DNA of 64,000 bases from JAPLDP01 sp964628285 (GTDB lineage: Bacteria > Bacteroidota > Bacteroidia > Bacteroidales > JAGONC01): NCBI GenBank assembly GCA_964628285.1, contig CAZVNP010000001.1, positions 1-64,000 of the forward strand, written 5' to 3'. Both the position numbers and the translations under genes were made by a program. Shown here piece after piece: positions 55,159 to 64,000 of this stretch (position 1 is its first letter; every line of letters starts with the position of its first letter). The notes beneath the pieces were generated by a model. The model did not search any database and was not told the DNA's origin. It was given only the letters and a program-made list of their open reading frames with translations.

Positions 55159-56079
55159 ATGACAGTCAAAGATCCGGAATATTTTATCCGAGACCGGTTC
55201 CCGGAAGTTCGACAGAGAAACCTGATTCTTGCCACCATTTTGAATTTTTTCATTTTTATTGGCGAGATTATCGGCGGGGTGATCTCAAACAGCCTTGCAC
55301 TGATTTCGGACGCAGCACATAACATCAGCGACGCTTTTGCCGTAGCGATTGCTCTGGTGGCTTACAGGATTGGTAAACGTGATCCGGATCTCAAACGTAC
55401 TTTCGGGTTCAGGCGGATTGAAATCCTGGCAGCTTTTTTTAATGCCGTTATATTGATCGTGATCATCATTTTCCTGTTTTATGAGGCTGTGAAACGTCTG
55501 GAAGCACCCCAGCATGTCAGGGGTCCTGTCATGCTGATCGTGGCCTCAGCCGGTTTCATTGCCAATATGATTGCCGTGCTGCTCTTACGACAGGATAAAC
55601 AGCATAACCTGAATGTTAAATCGGCATATATACATCTTTTGGGTGATTCGTTGGCCTCTGTGGCCGTCATTGTTGGCAGCGTGGTGATCATCCGGTTCAA
55701 AATCTATTGGATCGACCCCGCCTTAACCATACTGGTTGGCATTTTCATACTCAGGCAAGCCTATAAAATCATCCGGCAGGCGGTTGATATCTTAATGCAA
55801 TCCACTCCCGAAAGACTCGACCTGATGGAAGTAAAAAAAGAAATTGAGAAAATCGATACGGTATCCAACATACATCATGTTCATGCCTGGACGCTTGATG
55901 ACAGGCAATTACATTTTGAATGCCACATTGATCTGAAACAGAATTATAAATTAAGCGAATTGGAACCTGTCAGAAAGCAGATCGAAAAGATGTTACATGA
56001 ACGTTTTAATATCAGCCATCTGACCATTCAGTTTGAATTCGATGTTTGTCATGATAAGGAGATGATTCATCATCCATAG
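55159..56079 (+). CDS. Cation diffusion facilitator (CDF) metal efflux protein
   Basis: A proton-driven exporter of zinc, cadmium, cobalt or related metals. Start 55159 (MTVKDPEYFIRDRFPEVRQR) is preferred to the far upstream Met at 54943, whose extension would run into the promoter of the opposite gene. The 306-residue protein has six transmembrane helices: metal-site residues in LISDAAHNISDAF (TM2) and HLLGDSLASV (TM5), the His-containing C-terminal ferredoxin-like domain (IDTVSNIHHVHAWTL, LHFECHIDL) and a final Cys-His pair (DVCHDKEMIHH). The metal is not predictable. Confidence 0.93.
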   Translation: MTVKDPEYFIRDRFPEVRQRNLILATILNFFIFIGEIIGGVISNSLALISDAAHNISDAFAVAIALVAYRIGKRDPDLKRTFGFRRIEILAAFFNAVILIVIIIFLFYEAVKRLEAPQHVRGPVMLIVASAGFIANMIAVLLLRQDKQHNLNVKSAYIHLLGDSLASVAVIVGSVVIIRFKIYWIDPALTILVGIFILRQAYKIIRQAVDILMQSTPERLDLMEVKKEIEKIDTVSNIHHVHAWTLDDRQLHFECHIDLKQNYKLSELEPVRKQIEKMLHERFNISHLTIQFEFDVCHDKEMIHHP

Positions 56080-56159
56080 GTGGCAGGATATTCTTATTGG
56101 ATGAGGACCCAAACGGAATGATTAGTCTGAAGCACTTTGAAACATAAAATTCTAAGGCC

Positions 56160-58391
56160 ATGAAACGTATTTTTCCTTTCTTCTCCGTCGCATTGTTAAC
56201 CTTTAGCGTATGGGGTCAGAATTATGTGGAACTGACCGATAATATGGTCATCCCCAGTGATTCCTGGATAAAGATACTCGGAGGTGAATACACTTTCGGT
56301 GATGATTCCCAGGACGGAGTCATCAGGATAGTCGGTAAGGAAAACATCATCCTGGATGGCGACAGTGTGACAGTTCACGGAACTAACTTCAATGGTTATA
56401 TGGTTTACATTGAAAATTCACAAAACGTCACCATAAAGAATTTTGATTGGGTGGATCATTATTATTATGCCGTGAGAATAAACAGTTCACATGGCATCAC
56501 CATTGAGGGCAACACCTTTTCTTTCAATAAGAAAGACACCACCGGTGTCATAGACGTGTGGGCCGGTGTGGGCAGTGCCCTCGGCGGCGGTGTTCTTCTT
56601 AACCACAGCTGGCAATGTGAGCTGTTGGACAATACCATGCAACAGGAGAATGACGGCATTGCCATGTACGATAGCCACGGCATACATATTCATCATAATA
56701 CACTGAACTGGAACTGCGGCTTTGGCATCAGATTGAATTTCACCGATACATGTTATATCCATCATAATAATTGCTCGCATGTGAACAGAGAAACCAATCC
56801 CAGTGATTGTGCCGCCATTCTGTTTATCGTTTCAAATGAAAATGATGTGGAGTACAATGATGTCACCTATTCAGGTGATGGTATTTTTCTGGGGCAGTAT
56901 CAGTATTCTCAAATTCCCAATAACAATTATTTTGCATATAATGAATGTTCCTTTTCACCCCATAATGCCATTGAAGCAACGTTTGCCGATGGAAACATCT
57001 TTAAACATAACATCTGTAATTACAGTCATTATGGATTCTGGCTCGGTTATTCCTTTAACAGCTTAGTCGACAGCAACGAAGTGATAGGTAACGAACATTC
57101 AGGCATTGCCATCGACAGGGGTTTTAATAATGTGATAACACACAATGAGATCAGCCATAATCCGACAGGAATTGAGCTTTGGGAAGGCTCACCGATACCA
57201 CCTTATCAGAATCAGGAGTCAAAGGATTACGTGATTGACTCCAACAGCATGGAAGGCAATACCCTGGCTGTTTCTTCCAAAGCTACGGAGCATTTGGTGG
57301 CACGCGACAATATTTTCATTAAGAACAGGAAGGGCATTTATTTTTCTGATTATTCTGACTACGATACCATCACCGGCAATGTGTTTGATCATACCACGAC
57401 TTATCATTTTGAGAACAGGTCAACGTTTGATATTTACGCCGTTAACAATGATTTCTTCTATGATGATTCCCTTCTTATTGCGTGTAAAATATATGATTAT
57501 GAAGATAATTCATCATACGGTCATGTGCTGTGGCAACCTTGTGTGCCCGGGGAAGATCCGGTTTATCAGACCATACCGCCTCAGGATTTGTCGGAACCTC
57601 CGGCGCTGTGGTATGCCTACCCTGAGACCTGCCCTTCTTACGGGAAATGGCTGGCCACCTCCATTGACTGGGATTATGAGATCAAGCAAATTGGTGATGC
57701 TTCCGTTCACTTCGTCACCGGTAACGGATGGAATATAGCTGCTTCGTACCGCCCCGGATCTGATTCCATGGCCTCCTGGCATCTCACCGAAATGGATTCG
57801 ATAAGCGTCTGGTACCGGTCACTCAACACCACAGGCTACGGTTTTCAGTATCATTCCATTATCCTTGGTAATGATTGTGGCGGATACTTTAAATATACTG
57901 CCAGTGCAGCCTCCATTCTTAATCCAACCATTGGAACCTGGAAACACTATACCATCCCGCTGGCAGGTAATACACAATGGTCAAGGTCACAAAGCGGTGA
58001 TGTGTCGCTTGATGACATTAACTACATTGAGATCAATGTCGATACCTGGGACTTTGGCTTTGAATTCTGGATCGACGGCCTTAAATTTACTCCTTTTGTC
58101 ACGGCCATTGAGAAGCAAAACGGTAGCGCAGAGGCCTCCTTATTAAAGATTTATCCAAATCCCGTGGCCGGATTGGCAACGATAGAATGCCATCTCGATA
58201 AGCCTCAGCCTGTTTATTTAGCCATCGGTGACCTTCAAGGGGATATTGTGTCAGTTGTGGCCAATGGACAGTGTTGTGCAGGAGAAAACCGGTTTGCATT
58301 TGATTGTTCAAATCTTGCGGATGGCATCTATTCATGCCTGATCCGGGCGGGTGACCGGGTAGAAACCAAAAAGCTTGTCGTGATTAAATGA
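56160..58391 (+). CDS. Exported NosD-like parallel beta-helix protein with T9SS sorting domain
   Basis: A 743-residue secreted protein. A signal peptide (about 1-19) is followed by a right-handed beta-helix (about 45-430) made of PbH1/NosD-type repeats (NVTIKNFDW, GITIEGNTF, GIHIHHNTL, YIHHNNCSH, SLVDSNEVIGNEHSGIAI). A carbohydrate-binding or Ig-like segment follows (about 490-645), and the end is a type A sorting domain: KIYPNPVAGLATIE, SVVANGQCCAGENRFAF, GIYSCLIRAGDRVETKKLVVIK. The helix could be a polysaccharide lyase, a hydrolase or an adhesin; catalytic residues are not evident. It is exported by T9SS and probably anchored to surface A-LPS. Confidence 0.85.
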   Translation: MKRIFPFFSVALLTFSVWGQNYVELTDNMVIPSDSWIKILGGEYTFGDDSQDGVIRIVGKENIILDGDSVTVHGTNFNGYMVYIENSQNVTIKNFDWVDHYYYAVRINSSHGITIEGNTFSFNKKDTTGVIDVWAGVGSALGGGVLLNHSWQCELLDNTMQQENDGIAMYDSHGIHIHHNTLNWNCGFGIRLNFTDTCYIHHNNCSHVNRETNPSDCAAILFIVSNENDVEYNDVTYSGDGIFLGQYQYSQIPNNNYFAYNECSFSPHNAIEATFADGNIFKHNICNYSHYGFWLGYSFNSLVDSNEVIGNEHSGIAIDRGFNNVITHNEISHNPTGIELWEGSPIPPYQNQESKDYVIDSNSMEGNTLAVSSKATEHLVARDNIFIKNRKGIYFSDYSDYDTITGNVFDHTTTYHFENRSTFDIYAVNNDFFYDDSLLIACKIYDYEDNSSYGHVLWQPCVPGEDPVYQTIPPQDLSEPPALWYAYPETCPSYGKWLATSIDWDYEIKQIGDASVHFVTGNGWNIAASYRPGSDSMASWHLTEMDSISVWYRSLNTTGYGFQYHSIILGNDCGGYFKYTASAASILNPTIGTWKHYTIPLAGNTQWSRSQSGDVSLDDINYIEINVDTWDFGFEFWIDGLKFTPFVTAIEKQNGSAEASLLKIYPNPVAGLATIECHLDKPQPVYLAIGDLQGDIVSVVANGQCCAGENRFAFDCSNLADGIYSCLIRAGDRVETKKLVVIK

Positions 58392-58462
58392 TGGGGTAGC
58401 AGATCACTGTTTTGGTATAGTCGTTCCAGTTAGTACTGATTATTTTTCTTTTCGCCGGTCAA

Positions 58463-59038
58463 TTAAAAAAAGAGGGCAAGACCGACCTGGTAATAATTGT
58501 TATGGAATCCGTTGTAAACGTCCACCAGACCCCAGTGGTACTGTCCTTCAATACCGATCATTAAAATTTTGATTCCCACGCCTATGAATGCAGAGGAATC
58601 GAATGTTTTGATTTTACCATTTACGGGCAGGTCGGCTTTTACTCCATTGGCCATATATTTTTCACCAATTTTGAAATTAAAGGTTACCCCACCCATAGCA
58701 TAGAGTGGACCTGCCTTTAATTTAATATCAAGAGGTACGCTTAAATAGTGCAACAGGAGCTTATTATCACTGTTTTTTTGATTCCCGTTTATAAAATATT
58801 CAAGCCCGGAGCTGGCATAGAGGAAGGGGAAAAACTTGACATCTTTAAATGCACCGACGTAAAAGATATTCAAATTGTTGTTCCAGGATGAGTCAATGCT
58901 TTGCATGGCAGCATTGTGATAGCCTGCACGGATGCCTATTTTCTTTTTGTCGCCGCCCATGCTCAAGGATGGAATAAGGATAATAATCCCGAGGATCAAT
59001 GTTATCAGACCGGCGCGGGTATGAAAATATTTTCTCAT
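58463..59038 (-). CDS. Small outer-membrane beta-barrel protein
   Basis: A 191-residue protein with a signal peptide (about 1-27) and alternating beta-strands (IGIRAGYHNAAM, FLYASSGLEYFING, LLLHYLSVPLDIKLKAGP, AFIGVGIKILMIGIEGQYHW) ending in an aromatic residue (VGLALFF). This pattern fits an 8-strand OmpW/OmpX-like barrel (PF13568/13505 class). The substrate is unknown. It converges with the beta-helix gene and has a promoter-like box. Confidence 0.72.
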   Translation of the reverse strand: MRKYFHTRAGLITLILGIIILIPSLSMGGDKKKIGIRAGYHNAAMQSIDSSWNNNLNIFYVGAFKDVKFFPFLYASSGLEYFINGNQKNSDNKLLLHYLSVPLDIKLKAGPLYAMGGVTFNFKIGEKYMANGVKADLPVNGKIKTFDSSAFIGVGIKILMIGIEGQYHWGLVDVYNGFHNNYYQVGLALFF

Positions 59039-59072
59039 AATCCAGTAATTTTAAGATAAACTAAACACTACA

Positions 59073-59080
59073 CAAATATA
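59073..59080 (-). promoter_or_regulatory. Putative -7 box (TATATTTG) for the beta-barrel gene
   Basis: Minus-strand match 34 bases upstream of the start at 59038. Confidence 0.45.
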
Positions 59081-59131
59081 ATAAGATGAATTTTATCTGC
59101 AATTATATCGGTAAAAAACTGACCATCTTCC

Positions 59132-59911
59132 TCAGGAGACGTGAATTGACCGGGAAGATTTAATCAGGTTGATCTTTTTCATCATGCTTTCATAATGTGA
59201 TCCGTTCCAGTACACTTTTCCACAGTGACGGCACTGGTAAAAAGATTTAAAATGAGCGATGGTCCCGGGTTTGAGGCAGTCGAGTATCTTTTGCTTGTCG
59301 ATCTTGACTATTTTGCCGTTACATTCCATGCACCTGTTGAAGGGCTTGATCAGATTATAAAGATCGAGACGGCGGATGACTTCGGACACTTGTTCCGCAG
59401 GTTTTTGTGACCGTATCCAAAGACCGTGGGTGACATCGTTGTTTTTGAGCAAGGCGATGTCACGTGTAAGGATAATCCGTTTATCTTTTTTAGCGGTGGC
59501 GATGATTTCATGATCATTATAATCATTTCTGTATACGCTGTCGAATCCCAGCATGCGGAGGTAACGTGCCAGCTTGCCCAGGTGGACATCCAGGATTAGT
59601 TTGATCCGGCGCAAAGGTACCGGTCTGAGATGGGTGACATTTGTTATATCGAGGCTTTCGAAGACAGGGTAAACGGAGATGTGTTGACCGGCAACAGGTT
59701 TATAATCAAATGATACGGACTGGCCGTCGGCAAGGATGAGATCGACTTCGCTATGCGGGACACCGAATGATTCGATGATGTCTTTGACAGAGGGGCTGCA
59801 AAAAAGGGTATATTCCAGCATCTTCCTGCGCCGCGAGAGGACCAGAAAATCATTCAGCTCTTCGTAAAAACGCACGTGAATTAAATCCGGTTTGATCACA
59901 AAAACGGACAA
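59132..59911 (-). CDS. Mut7-C RNase-domain protein with ubiquitin-like N-terminus
   Basis: A 259-residue protein. An N-terminal ubiquitin-like domain (Mut7-C ubiquitin, about 8-90; VRFYEELNDFLVL, SVKDIIESFGVPHSEVDLIL) is joined to a PIN-like Mut7-C RNase domain (about 102-190), with acidic residues in LILDVHLGKLARYLRMLGFD, NDYNDHEI and LTRDIALLKN. A C-terminal four-Cys zinc ribbon (CMECNG, CRHCGKVYW) follows. The family is linked to RNA processing or decay; the substrate is not established. The apparent start is TTG at 59911, but a GTG a few codons further in cannot be excluded. It overlaps a promoter-like box at 59920 in the tail of the DUF72 gene. Confidence 0.85.
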   Translation of the reverse strand: MSVFVIKPDLIHVRFYEELNDFLVLSRRRKMLEYTLFCSPSVKDIIESFGVPHSEVDLILADGQSVSFDYKPVAGQHISVYPVFESLDITNVTHLRPVPLRRIKLILDVHLGKLARYLRMLGFDSVYRNDYNDHEIIATAKKDKRIILTRDIALLKNNDVTHGLWIRSQKPAEQVSEVIRRLDLYNLIKPFNRCMECNGKIVKIDKQKILDCLKPGTIAHFKSFYQCRHCGKVYWNGSHYESMMKKINLIKSSRSIHVS

Positions 59912-60661
59912 TTATTTTACAAAGTTAGTTAATAATCCGGTTAGCTGCCGTGCATTGTCAGGAGCATAACCGTGAAAGTCATTGTTGAAAAAGACAAACA
60001 CCCTTTTTAATCCCTGGTCGGTGGCTTCCTTAATTTGTCCGGCAAGAGCCTGCAATTCCGGCAACGAATAATTTGAAGCGTACCAACGGGGGTGCCCATG
60101 TAATCTGAAATAAGCCGTATCCGCCGTGATCCAGTCAAACCGTTGCAAGGAAGGTGAATCAAAATTACAGGCAATCATATGGTATTTTTTCAGCAAACTG
60201 TCGACAGAAGAAGTGAACCAACATGGATGACGGAATTCAACGGTCACTTTTTCAGGGTGCATGAACATGCTGCACACCTCTTCCAGCAGGGCTGTGTCAC
60301 AGGGTGTCTGCGGTGCAATCTGCAGCAGAAGTGCTCCCAGCTTTTCTTTTAGCAACATGGCTGAATGTTCAAAGGCGTTAATATCATCCCGTACGTCCTT
60401 AAGGAATTTCCGGTGTGTGATGATACGTGGGACCTTGAGAACGTACAAAAAACCATGAGGAGCCTGGCGGTGCCATTTTTCATAAGTTGCCGGGGCAAAT
60501 GTCCTGTAGAAAGTGGCGTTCACTTCCACCGCCGGAAAGTGCTGCGAATAAAAATCAAACCACCTGCTCTTTGGCAGTGACAGTGGATAAAAGGTGCCTT
60601 TCCAATGATCATAAGTCCAGCCTGAAGTACCTATGTATATTTCGCAGTTGCCGATAATCAT
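59912..60661 (-). CDS. DUF72-family protein
   Basis: A 249-residue TIM-barrel protein. Start 60661 (MIIGNCEIYIGTSGWTYDHW) follows the oxidoreductase stop by one base; the longer ORF adds 20 unrelated residues. Family motifs seen are GTSGW near the N-terminus, VEVNATFYR, EFRHPCWF, and FNNDFHGYAPDNA near the end. DUF72 proteins resemble sugar-phosphate isomerase or endonuclease IV-type barrels; the function is not known. It lies between the MDR oxidoreductase and the Mut7-C gene, all leftward and tightly spaced. Confidence 0.9.
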   Translation of the reverse strand: MIIGNCEIYIGTSGWTYDHWKGTFYPLSLPKSRWFDFYSQHFPAVEVNATFYRTFAPATYEKWHRQAPHGFLYVLKVPRIITHRKFLKDVRDDINAFEHSAMLLKEKLGALLLQIAPQTPCDTALLEEVCSMFMHPEKVTVEFRHPCWFTSSVDSLLKKYHMIACNFDSPSLQRFDWITADTAYFRLHGHPRWYASNYSLPELQALAGQIKEATDQGLKRVFVFFNNDFHGYAPDNARQLTGLLTNFVK

Positions 60662-60662
60662 G

Positions 60663-61694
60663 TCATGGTATAAAAAGGATCTTGCCGTCCGACAGATGTC
60701 CGGCATACTGGAGCAGGGCACGAACCACTTCCTCGAGTTTAAAGGTTTTTTGAATGGTGATCTGTATGGTGCCTTTCATCATTCTTTCCTGAATACCCGA
60801 CATCACCAGGCCATAGTTAACCGGGCCCGAATCTTTGATCCAGTCGGCCAGGTTGAATCCGATGATGGTCTTTTGTCTGAATATGATCTCCAGTACATTG
60901 ATATTGGCAAGGTATTGTCCTGACAATCCTCCGTAAAGTATCAGCTGTGAACCTGCAGGCATGGCCTCGACGATTTTACCGCTCCATTCACCGCCCAAGG
61001 CATCCAGCGCAACGGTCGCCCTTAAATCATGTGCCAGTTTTGAAAGCTGTTCCTGAAAATCATTTGAGAGGATGTTGAGGACATACGTCTCTCCGGTCTC
61101 TTTCAGTTTGGTTATGTGTTCATCTTTTCTCACCAGGTTGATGAGTCCGATATTCTTTTCCCTTGCAAAGACTCTGATGAATCCACCGGTCTGACCGGCA
61201 GCAGCTGTGTTGATTATTGTTTTGCTACCTGATATATGGGCCAGATCGGTTAGGGCATAGGCGGTGAGTGGATTGATGGCCAGACAGGCGGCCTGGGTTG
61301 TATTCAAACCCTCTTTCACCGGAATGCAATTTTCCGGTTTGGCGATGAAATATTCGGCCCAGGTTCCGTCACCTTCATCTTTGCTGAAAACGCTCACCCG
61401 TTTTCCCACAAGATACAGTGCTTTTCCATCTTTCCCCGCGGCAATAACGGTTCCGGTGCCCTCAAAACCGGCGACCACCGGCAGCGGTTTGATAATGTCA
61501 TACATGCCCCTGAAGAATGCAATATCGGAGGGATTGCACGGGGCTGCCGTCATTTTCACAAGCACTTCATCATCGCCTAATGAGCGGAGAGATTTCTCCG
61601 TCACCTGTAAATTGCGCAAGACACCGGACAGACTGGCGCTGTACTCTGTCAGCACGACAGCTTTCATTTTTTCAGGCATGATTCCAACAGACAT
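60663..61694 (-). CDS. Medium-chain dehydrogenase/reductase (zinc-type alcohol/quinone oxidoreductase)
   Basis: A 343-residue MDR-superfamily enzyme. The N-terminal GroES-like catalytic domain (MKAVVLTEYSASLSG, VLVKMTAAPCNPSDIAF, VAGFEGTGTV) is followed by a Rossmann domain (TIINTAAAGQTGGFIRVFAR). Zinc ligands are not all present, so a quinone-oxidoreductase or enoyl-reductase activity is more likely than alcohol dehydrogenase. The start may be MKAVVL (61667) rather than 61694. It heads a leftward row with DUF72 and Mut7-C. Confidence 0.85.
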   Translation of the reverse strand: MSVGIMPEKMKAVVLTEYSASLSGVLRNLQVTEKSLRSLGDDEVLVKMTAAPCNPSDIAFFRGMYDIIKPLPVVAGFEGTGTVIAAGKDGKALYLVGKRVSVFSKDEGDGTWAEYFIAKPENCIPVKEGLNTTQAACLAINPLTAYALTDLAHISGSKTIINTAAAGQTGGFIRVFAREKNIGLINLVRKDEHITKLKETGETYVLNILSNDFQEQLSKLAHDLRATVALDALGGEWSGKIVEAMPAGSQLILYGGLSGQYLANINVLEIIFRQKTIIGFNLADWIKDSGPVNYGLVMSGIQERMMKGTIQITIQKTFKLEEVVRALLQYAGHLSDGKILFIP

Positions 61695-61852
61695 ATCTGA
61701 TCTTGTTTAACTGTACGTTATTATCAACGTAAAATTATGGAATTTTAAGTTTTGAAGATCGTTTATTGATATTCACTGATCGTACTTGACTTATTTTGAA
61801 CTTATTCTTGTAATATACGTTTTATTACTGGCCTGATAAAAAAACAATTAAA

Positions 61853-62680
61853 ATGATAAATGACAGGATTATACTGATTACCGGATCGACTGATGGCATC
61901 GGGAAACAGGTCGCATTTGAGCTTGCCGGCAGGAGGGCGACGGTATTGTTACATGGCAGCAATGCAGGAAAAGCTGAGAGAGTGAGGAATGAAATAGTAA
62001 GGAAAACATGTAACAGTAAAATTCAAGTGTACACAGCCGATTTTTCAGTTATGGAACAGGTCAGGGCTCTCGCTGATCACATTAAGAGAGATCACTCCAA
62101 GCTGGACATACTGATCAACAATGCCGGTGTTTATATGAGCAGGAAGGAAATCACTGCCGACGGATTGGAAATGACCTTTGCAGTGAATTATCTGTCAGTC
62201 TTTATTTTAACTCTTGAGCTTCTCAATCTGGTCAACCGATCGGACTATAAAAGGATCATCAATGTGAGTTCACAGACGCATGCTTCCCATATCGATTTTC
62301 AGAACCTTCAGGGTGAGAAAAGGTACAGCGGCTATGGCGCTTATGCTCTTTCTAAGCTCATGGAGATCATGTTCACCTTTGAGCTGGCAGTTAAACTATG
62401 GGATACCGGAATAACGGTCAACTGTCTGGACCCGGGGGTGATCTCCACCAAGTTATTGCATGCCGGATGGGGTGGCGGCGGAGCCTCCGTGGAGGAAGGA
62501 GCGGTGACCCCTGTGTATCTCGCCACCTCACAGGAAGCCGGTAAGGTTAACGGTAAATATTTTATCAATAAAGGAATCTCAAAACCTGCCGCTATCGCTT
62601 ATAATGAAGCTATTCGCGCCAAGTTGTGGGAGGTGAGTGAGCAGCTTTCCGGTGTACGGTTCAGTCATCACTTATTATGA
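61853..62680 (+). CDS. Short-chain dehydrogenase/reductase
   Basis: A 275-residue NAD(P)-dependent oxidoreductase resembling retinol-dehydrogenase/WW-domain-oxidoreductase-like SDRs. Cofactor motif TGSTDGIG (about 8-15), NNAGVY (about 88), catalytic Ser in INVSSQTH and the Tyr-x-x-x-Lys motif in YGAYALSKLM (about residues 163-167). The NCLDPGVISTKL segment supports the type. The substrate is unpredictable. It is divergent from the MDR gene and lies upstream of the M28 peptidase. Confidence 0.9.
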   Translation: MINDRIILITGSTDGIGKQVAFELAGRRATVLLHGSNAGKAERVRNEIVRKTCNSKIQVYTADFSVMEQVRALADHIKRDHSKLDILINNAGVYMSRKEITADGLEMTFAVNYLSVFILTLELLNLVNRSDYKRIINVSSQTHASHIDFQNLQGEKRYSGYGAYALSKLMEIMFTFELAVKLWDTGITVNCLDPGVISTKLLHAGWGGGGASVEEGAVTPVYLATSQEAGKVNGKYFINKGISKPAAIAYNEAIRAKLWEVSEQLSGVRFSHHLL

Positions 62681-62730
62681 CATGCCGGGCACAAGCACCC
62701 CGGTGCGTCTTTCAAAATAAAAAAAAATAA

Positions 62731-62738
62731 TACCTTCG
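62731..62738 (+). promoter_or_regulatory. Putative -7 box (TACCTTCG) for the M28 peptidase
   Basis: One mismatch from TAnnTTTG, 26 bases before the start codon. Confidence 0.4.
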
Positions 62739-62763
62739 CAGTGCCTTAGCAAGAGAGTTTTAA

Positions 62764-64000
62764 ATGACCAATCCGATGAGAACACAGCTGAGATATTTTC
62801 TGTTTTTGATTCTTTGGATCCTGCCTTTTTTTCTGTATGCGCAGGATATCACCGTGGATGAACTTAAGGACGACATTTATTTTCTGGCGTCCGACTCCTT
62901 AAAAGGCAGGCAGGCCGGGAGTCCCGAAGGTTTTATTGCAGCCGGTTTTATCAGGGATCAATTGAAGGAGGACGGCTTGAGACTGCTTGATGATAATGGA
63001 TTTCAGTTTTTCGAAGTGGTGACGGGCGCGAGGCTGGGCAGTCACAACTTTTTGATTGCCGGTGATGACACGGCCGCAGTCGATGTTGATTTCCGGCCCT
63101 TTCCTTTCTCACGCAACGAGGAGGTCAGTGCGCCGGTTGTTTTCGCAGGCTACGGTTTTGATATTTCCGAGGACAGCCTGAAATGGAACGATTATAACGG
63201 CGTGGATGTCACCGGTCAGTGGGTTATGATGTTTCGAGGCGATCCCGCATTGGATAATAATGAAAGTTCCTACCTTAAATATACGGGTGTGCGGTCGAAG
63301 GTTCTTACAGCCAAGGATAAGGGCGCTGCGGGCGTGCTGTTGGTCACGCCGGAGGCCATGGATGAAAAGGATGAACTGGTTCCCATGACCTTTGATAAAA
63401 GCGCATCGGATGCGGGATTGCCAGTGATACATATCAGGAGAGAACTGGCTGACGTTATATTGAAGCATGGCGGACACAACATCGCTGAACTTGAACAGGC
63501 TCTGAAAAGTAACCGGCAGCCTGTTTCCTTTGCTGTTCCGTTGACCGTTCACGCTGAGAGCGATGTTATCCTGACTAAGTCACGGGCTCAGAATGTGGTG
63601 GCAGAATTGCCGGGTGGTGATCCGGTTCTTAAGGATGAAACGATCGTGATAGGAGCACATTATGATCATCTGGGCATGGGAGGACCGGGGTCCGGTTCAC
63701 GGATTCCCGACACCCTGGCCATACATAATGGCGCCGATGACAACGCTTCCGGCGTAGCCGGTATATTGGCGCTGGCTCGTAAAATGTCAGCGCAAAGCAT
63801 CCCTTTCAAACGTACCGTCCTGTTCGTGGCGTTCGACGGGGAAGAAATGGGCCTGCTCGGATCAAAATATTTTGTTAATCATTCTCCCGTTGATCCGAAA
63901 CAGATCAAGACCATGTTCAACTTTGATATGATCGGTCGTCTTAAAACCGACACACGGTCCTTGCTCATCGGAGGCACGGGAACAGGGGATTCCAGTGAGG
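62764..64000 (+). CDS. M28-family aminopeptidase with PA domain (partial, runs off window)
   Basis: The 5' part (412 codons) of an exported zinc aminopeptidase; the gene continues past 64000. A signal peptide (MRTQLRYFLFLILWILPFFL) follows a short N-terminal extension. A PA domain lies at about residues 100-200 (APVVFAGYGFDISE, GAAGVLLVTPE). The M28 core shows the metal ligands: GAHYDHLG (His), NGADDNASGVAG (Asp), DGEEMGLLGSKYF (Glu-Glu), and NFDMIGR (Asp). It is the fourth exported peptidase in the window. Confidence 0.92.
   Translation, partial: MTNPMRTQLRYFLFLILWILPFFLYAQDITVDELKDDIYFLASDSLKGRQAGSPEGFIAAGFIRDQLKEDGLRLLDDNGFQFFEVVTGARLGSHNFLIAGDDTAAVDVDFRPFPFSRNEEVSAPVVFAGYGFDISEDSLKWNDYNGVDVTGQWVMMFRGDPALDNNESSYLKYTGVRSKVLTAKDKGAAGVLLVTPEAMDEKDELVPMTFDKSASDAGLPVIHIRRELADVILKHGGHNIAELEQALKSNRQPVSFAVPLTVHAESDVILTKSRAQNVVAELPGGDPVLKDETIVIGAHYDHLGMGGPGSGSRIPDTLAIHNGADDNASGVAGILALARKMSAQSIPFKRTVLFVAFDGEEMGLLGSKYFVNHSPVDPKQIKTMFNFDMIGRLKTDTRSLLIGGTGTGDSSE

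Overview
The window looks like a chromosomal segment of an anaerobic or peptide-fermenting member of the Bacteroidetes, probably Bacteroidales or a close relative. Four things point there: promoter-like TAnnTTTG boxes in front of many genes, type IX secretion (T9SS) cargo and a PorV-like protein, a TonB-dependent receptor with a carboxypeptidase-regulatory N-terminus, and the gene order panC-panD-flippase-rfaE2-radA. No ribosomal RNA, tRNA, CRISPR array, insertion sequence or prophage was recognised.

Layout. 193-8688: a DPP IV peptidase, then the methyl cycle (metF and metH leftward, ahcY rightward from overlapping divergent promoters). 8821-9739: two small lipoproteins, one with a Rieske-like fold that has lost its usual ligands. 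9797-23269: a propeller sensor kinase, a LytTR regulator, a TonB-dependent receptor, a 1435-residue surface protein and a PorV/PorQ-like barrel, which may form one regulated export or uptake module. 23374-29195: greA, a HIT protein, a long PurF-type amidotransferase, a 1-Cys peroxiredoxin, an M14 carboxypeptidase and a decayed metallophosphoesterase. 29227-33298: methylmalonyl-CoA mutase, both subunits. 33473-33604: an epimerase remnant that has lost its middle. 34189-37978: an S46 dipeptidyl-peptidase, RidA and an ornithine-cyclodeaminase-like enzyme. 38059-45296: an envelope block (LptD-like, amidase, two MCE proteins, OstA/LptA-like). 45522-49844: AsnA, a ClC protein, and a lipoprotein/PepSY membrane pair. 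49835-54486: radA, rfaE2, flippase, panD, panC and a thioredoxin-like protein. 54641-64000: a small exported protein with a duplicated motif, a cation efflux protein, a T9SS beta-helix protein, a barrel protein, a Mut7-C protein, a DUF72 protein, two oxidoreductases and the start of an M28 peptidase.

How it fits together. Four exported peptidases (S9, M14, S46, M28), methylmalonyl-CoA mutase and B12-dependent MetH suggest a cell that degrades proteins outside or in the periplasm and routes amino-acid carbon through propionyl/succinyl-CoA, with cobalamin as a shared need. The envelope genes cover LPS transport, lipid trafficking and peptidoglycan splitting. The most unusual items are the duplicated-motif peptide at 54641-54958, the Rieske-like lipoprotein, the two-component/TonB/surface-protein/PorV module, and the sharing of one SPOR-like C-terminal domain by an amidase and an MCE protein.
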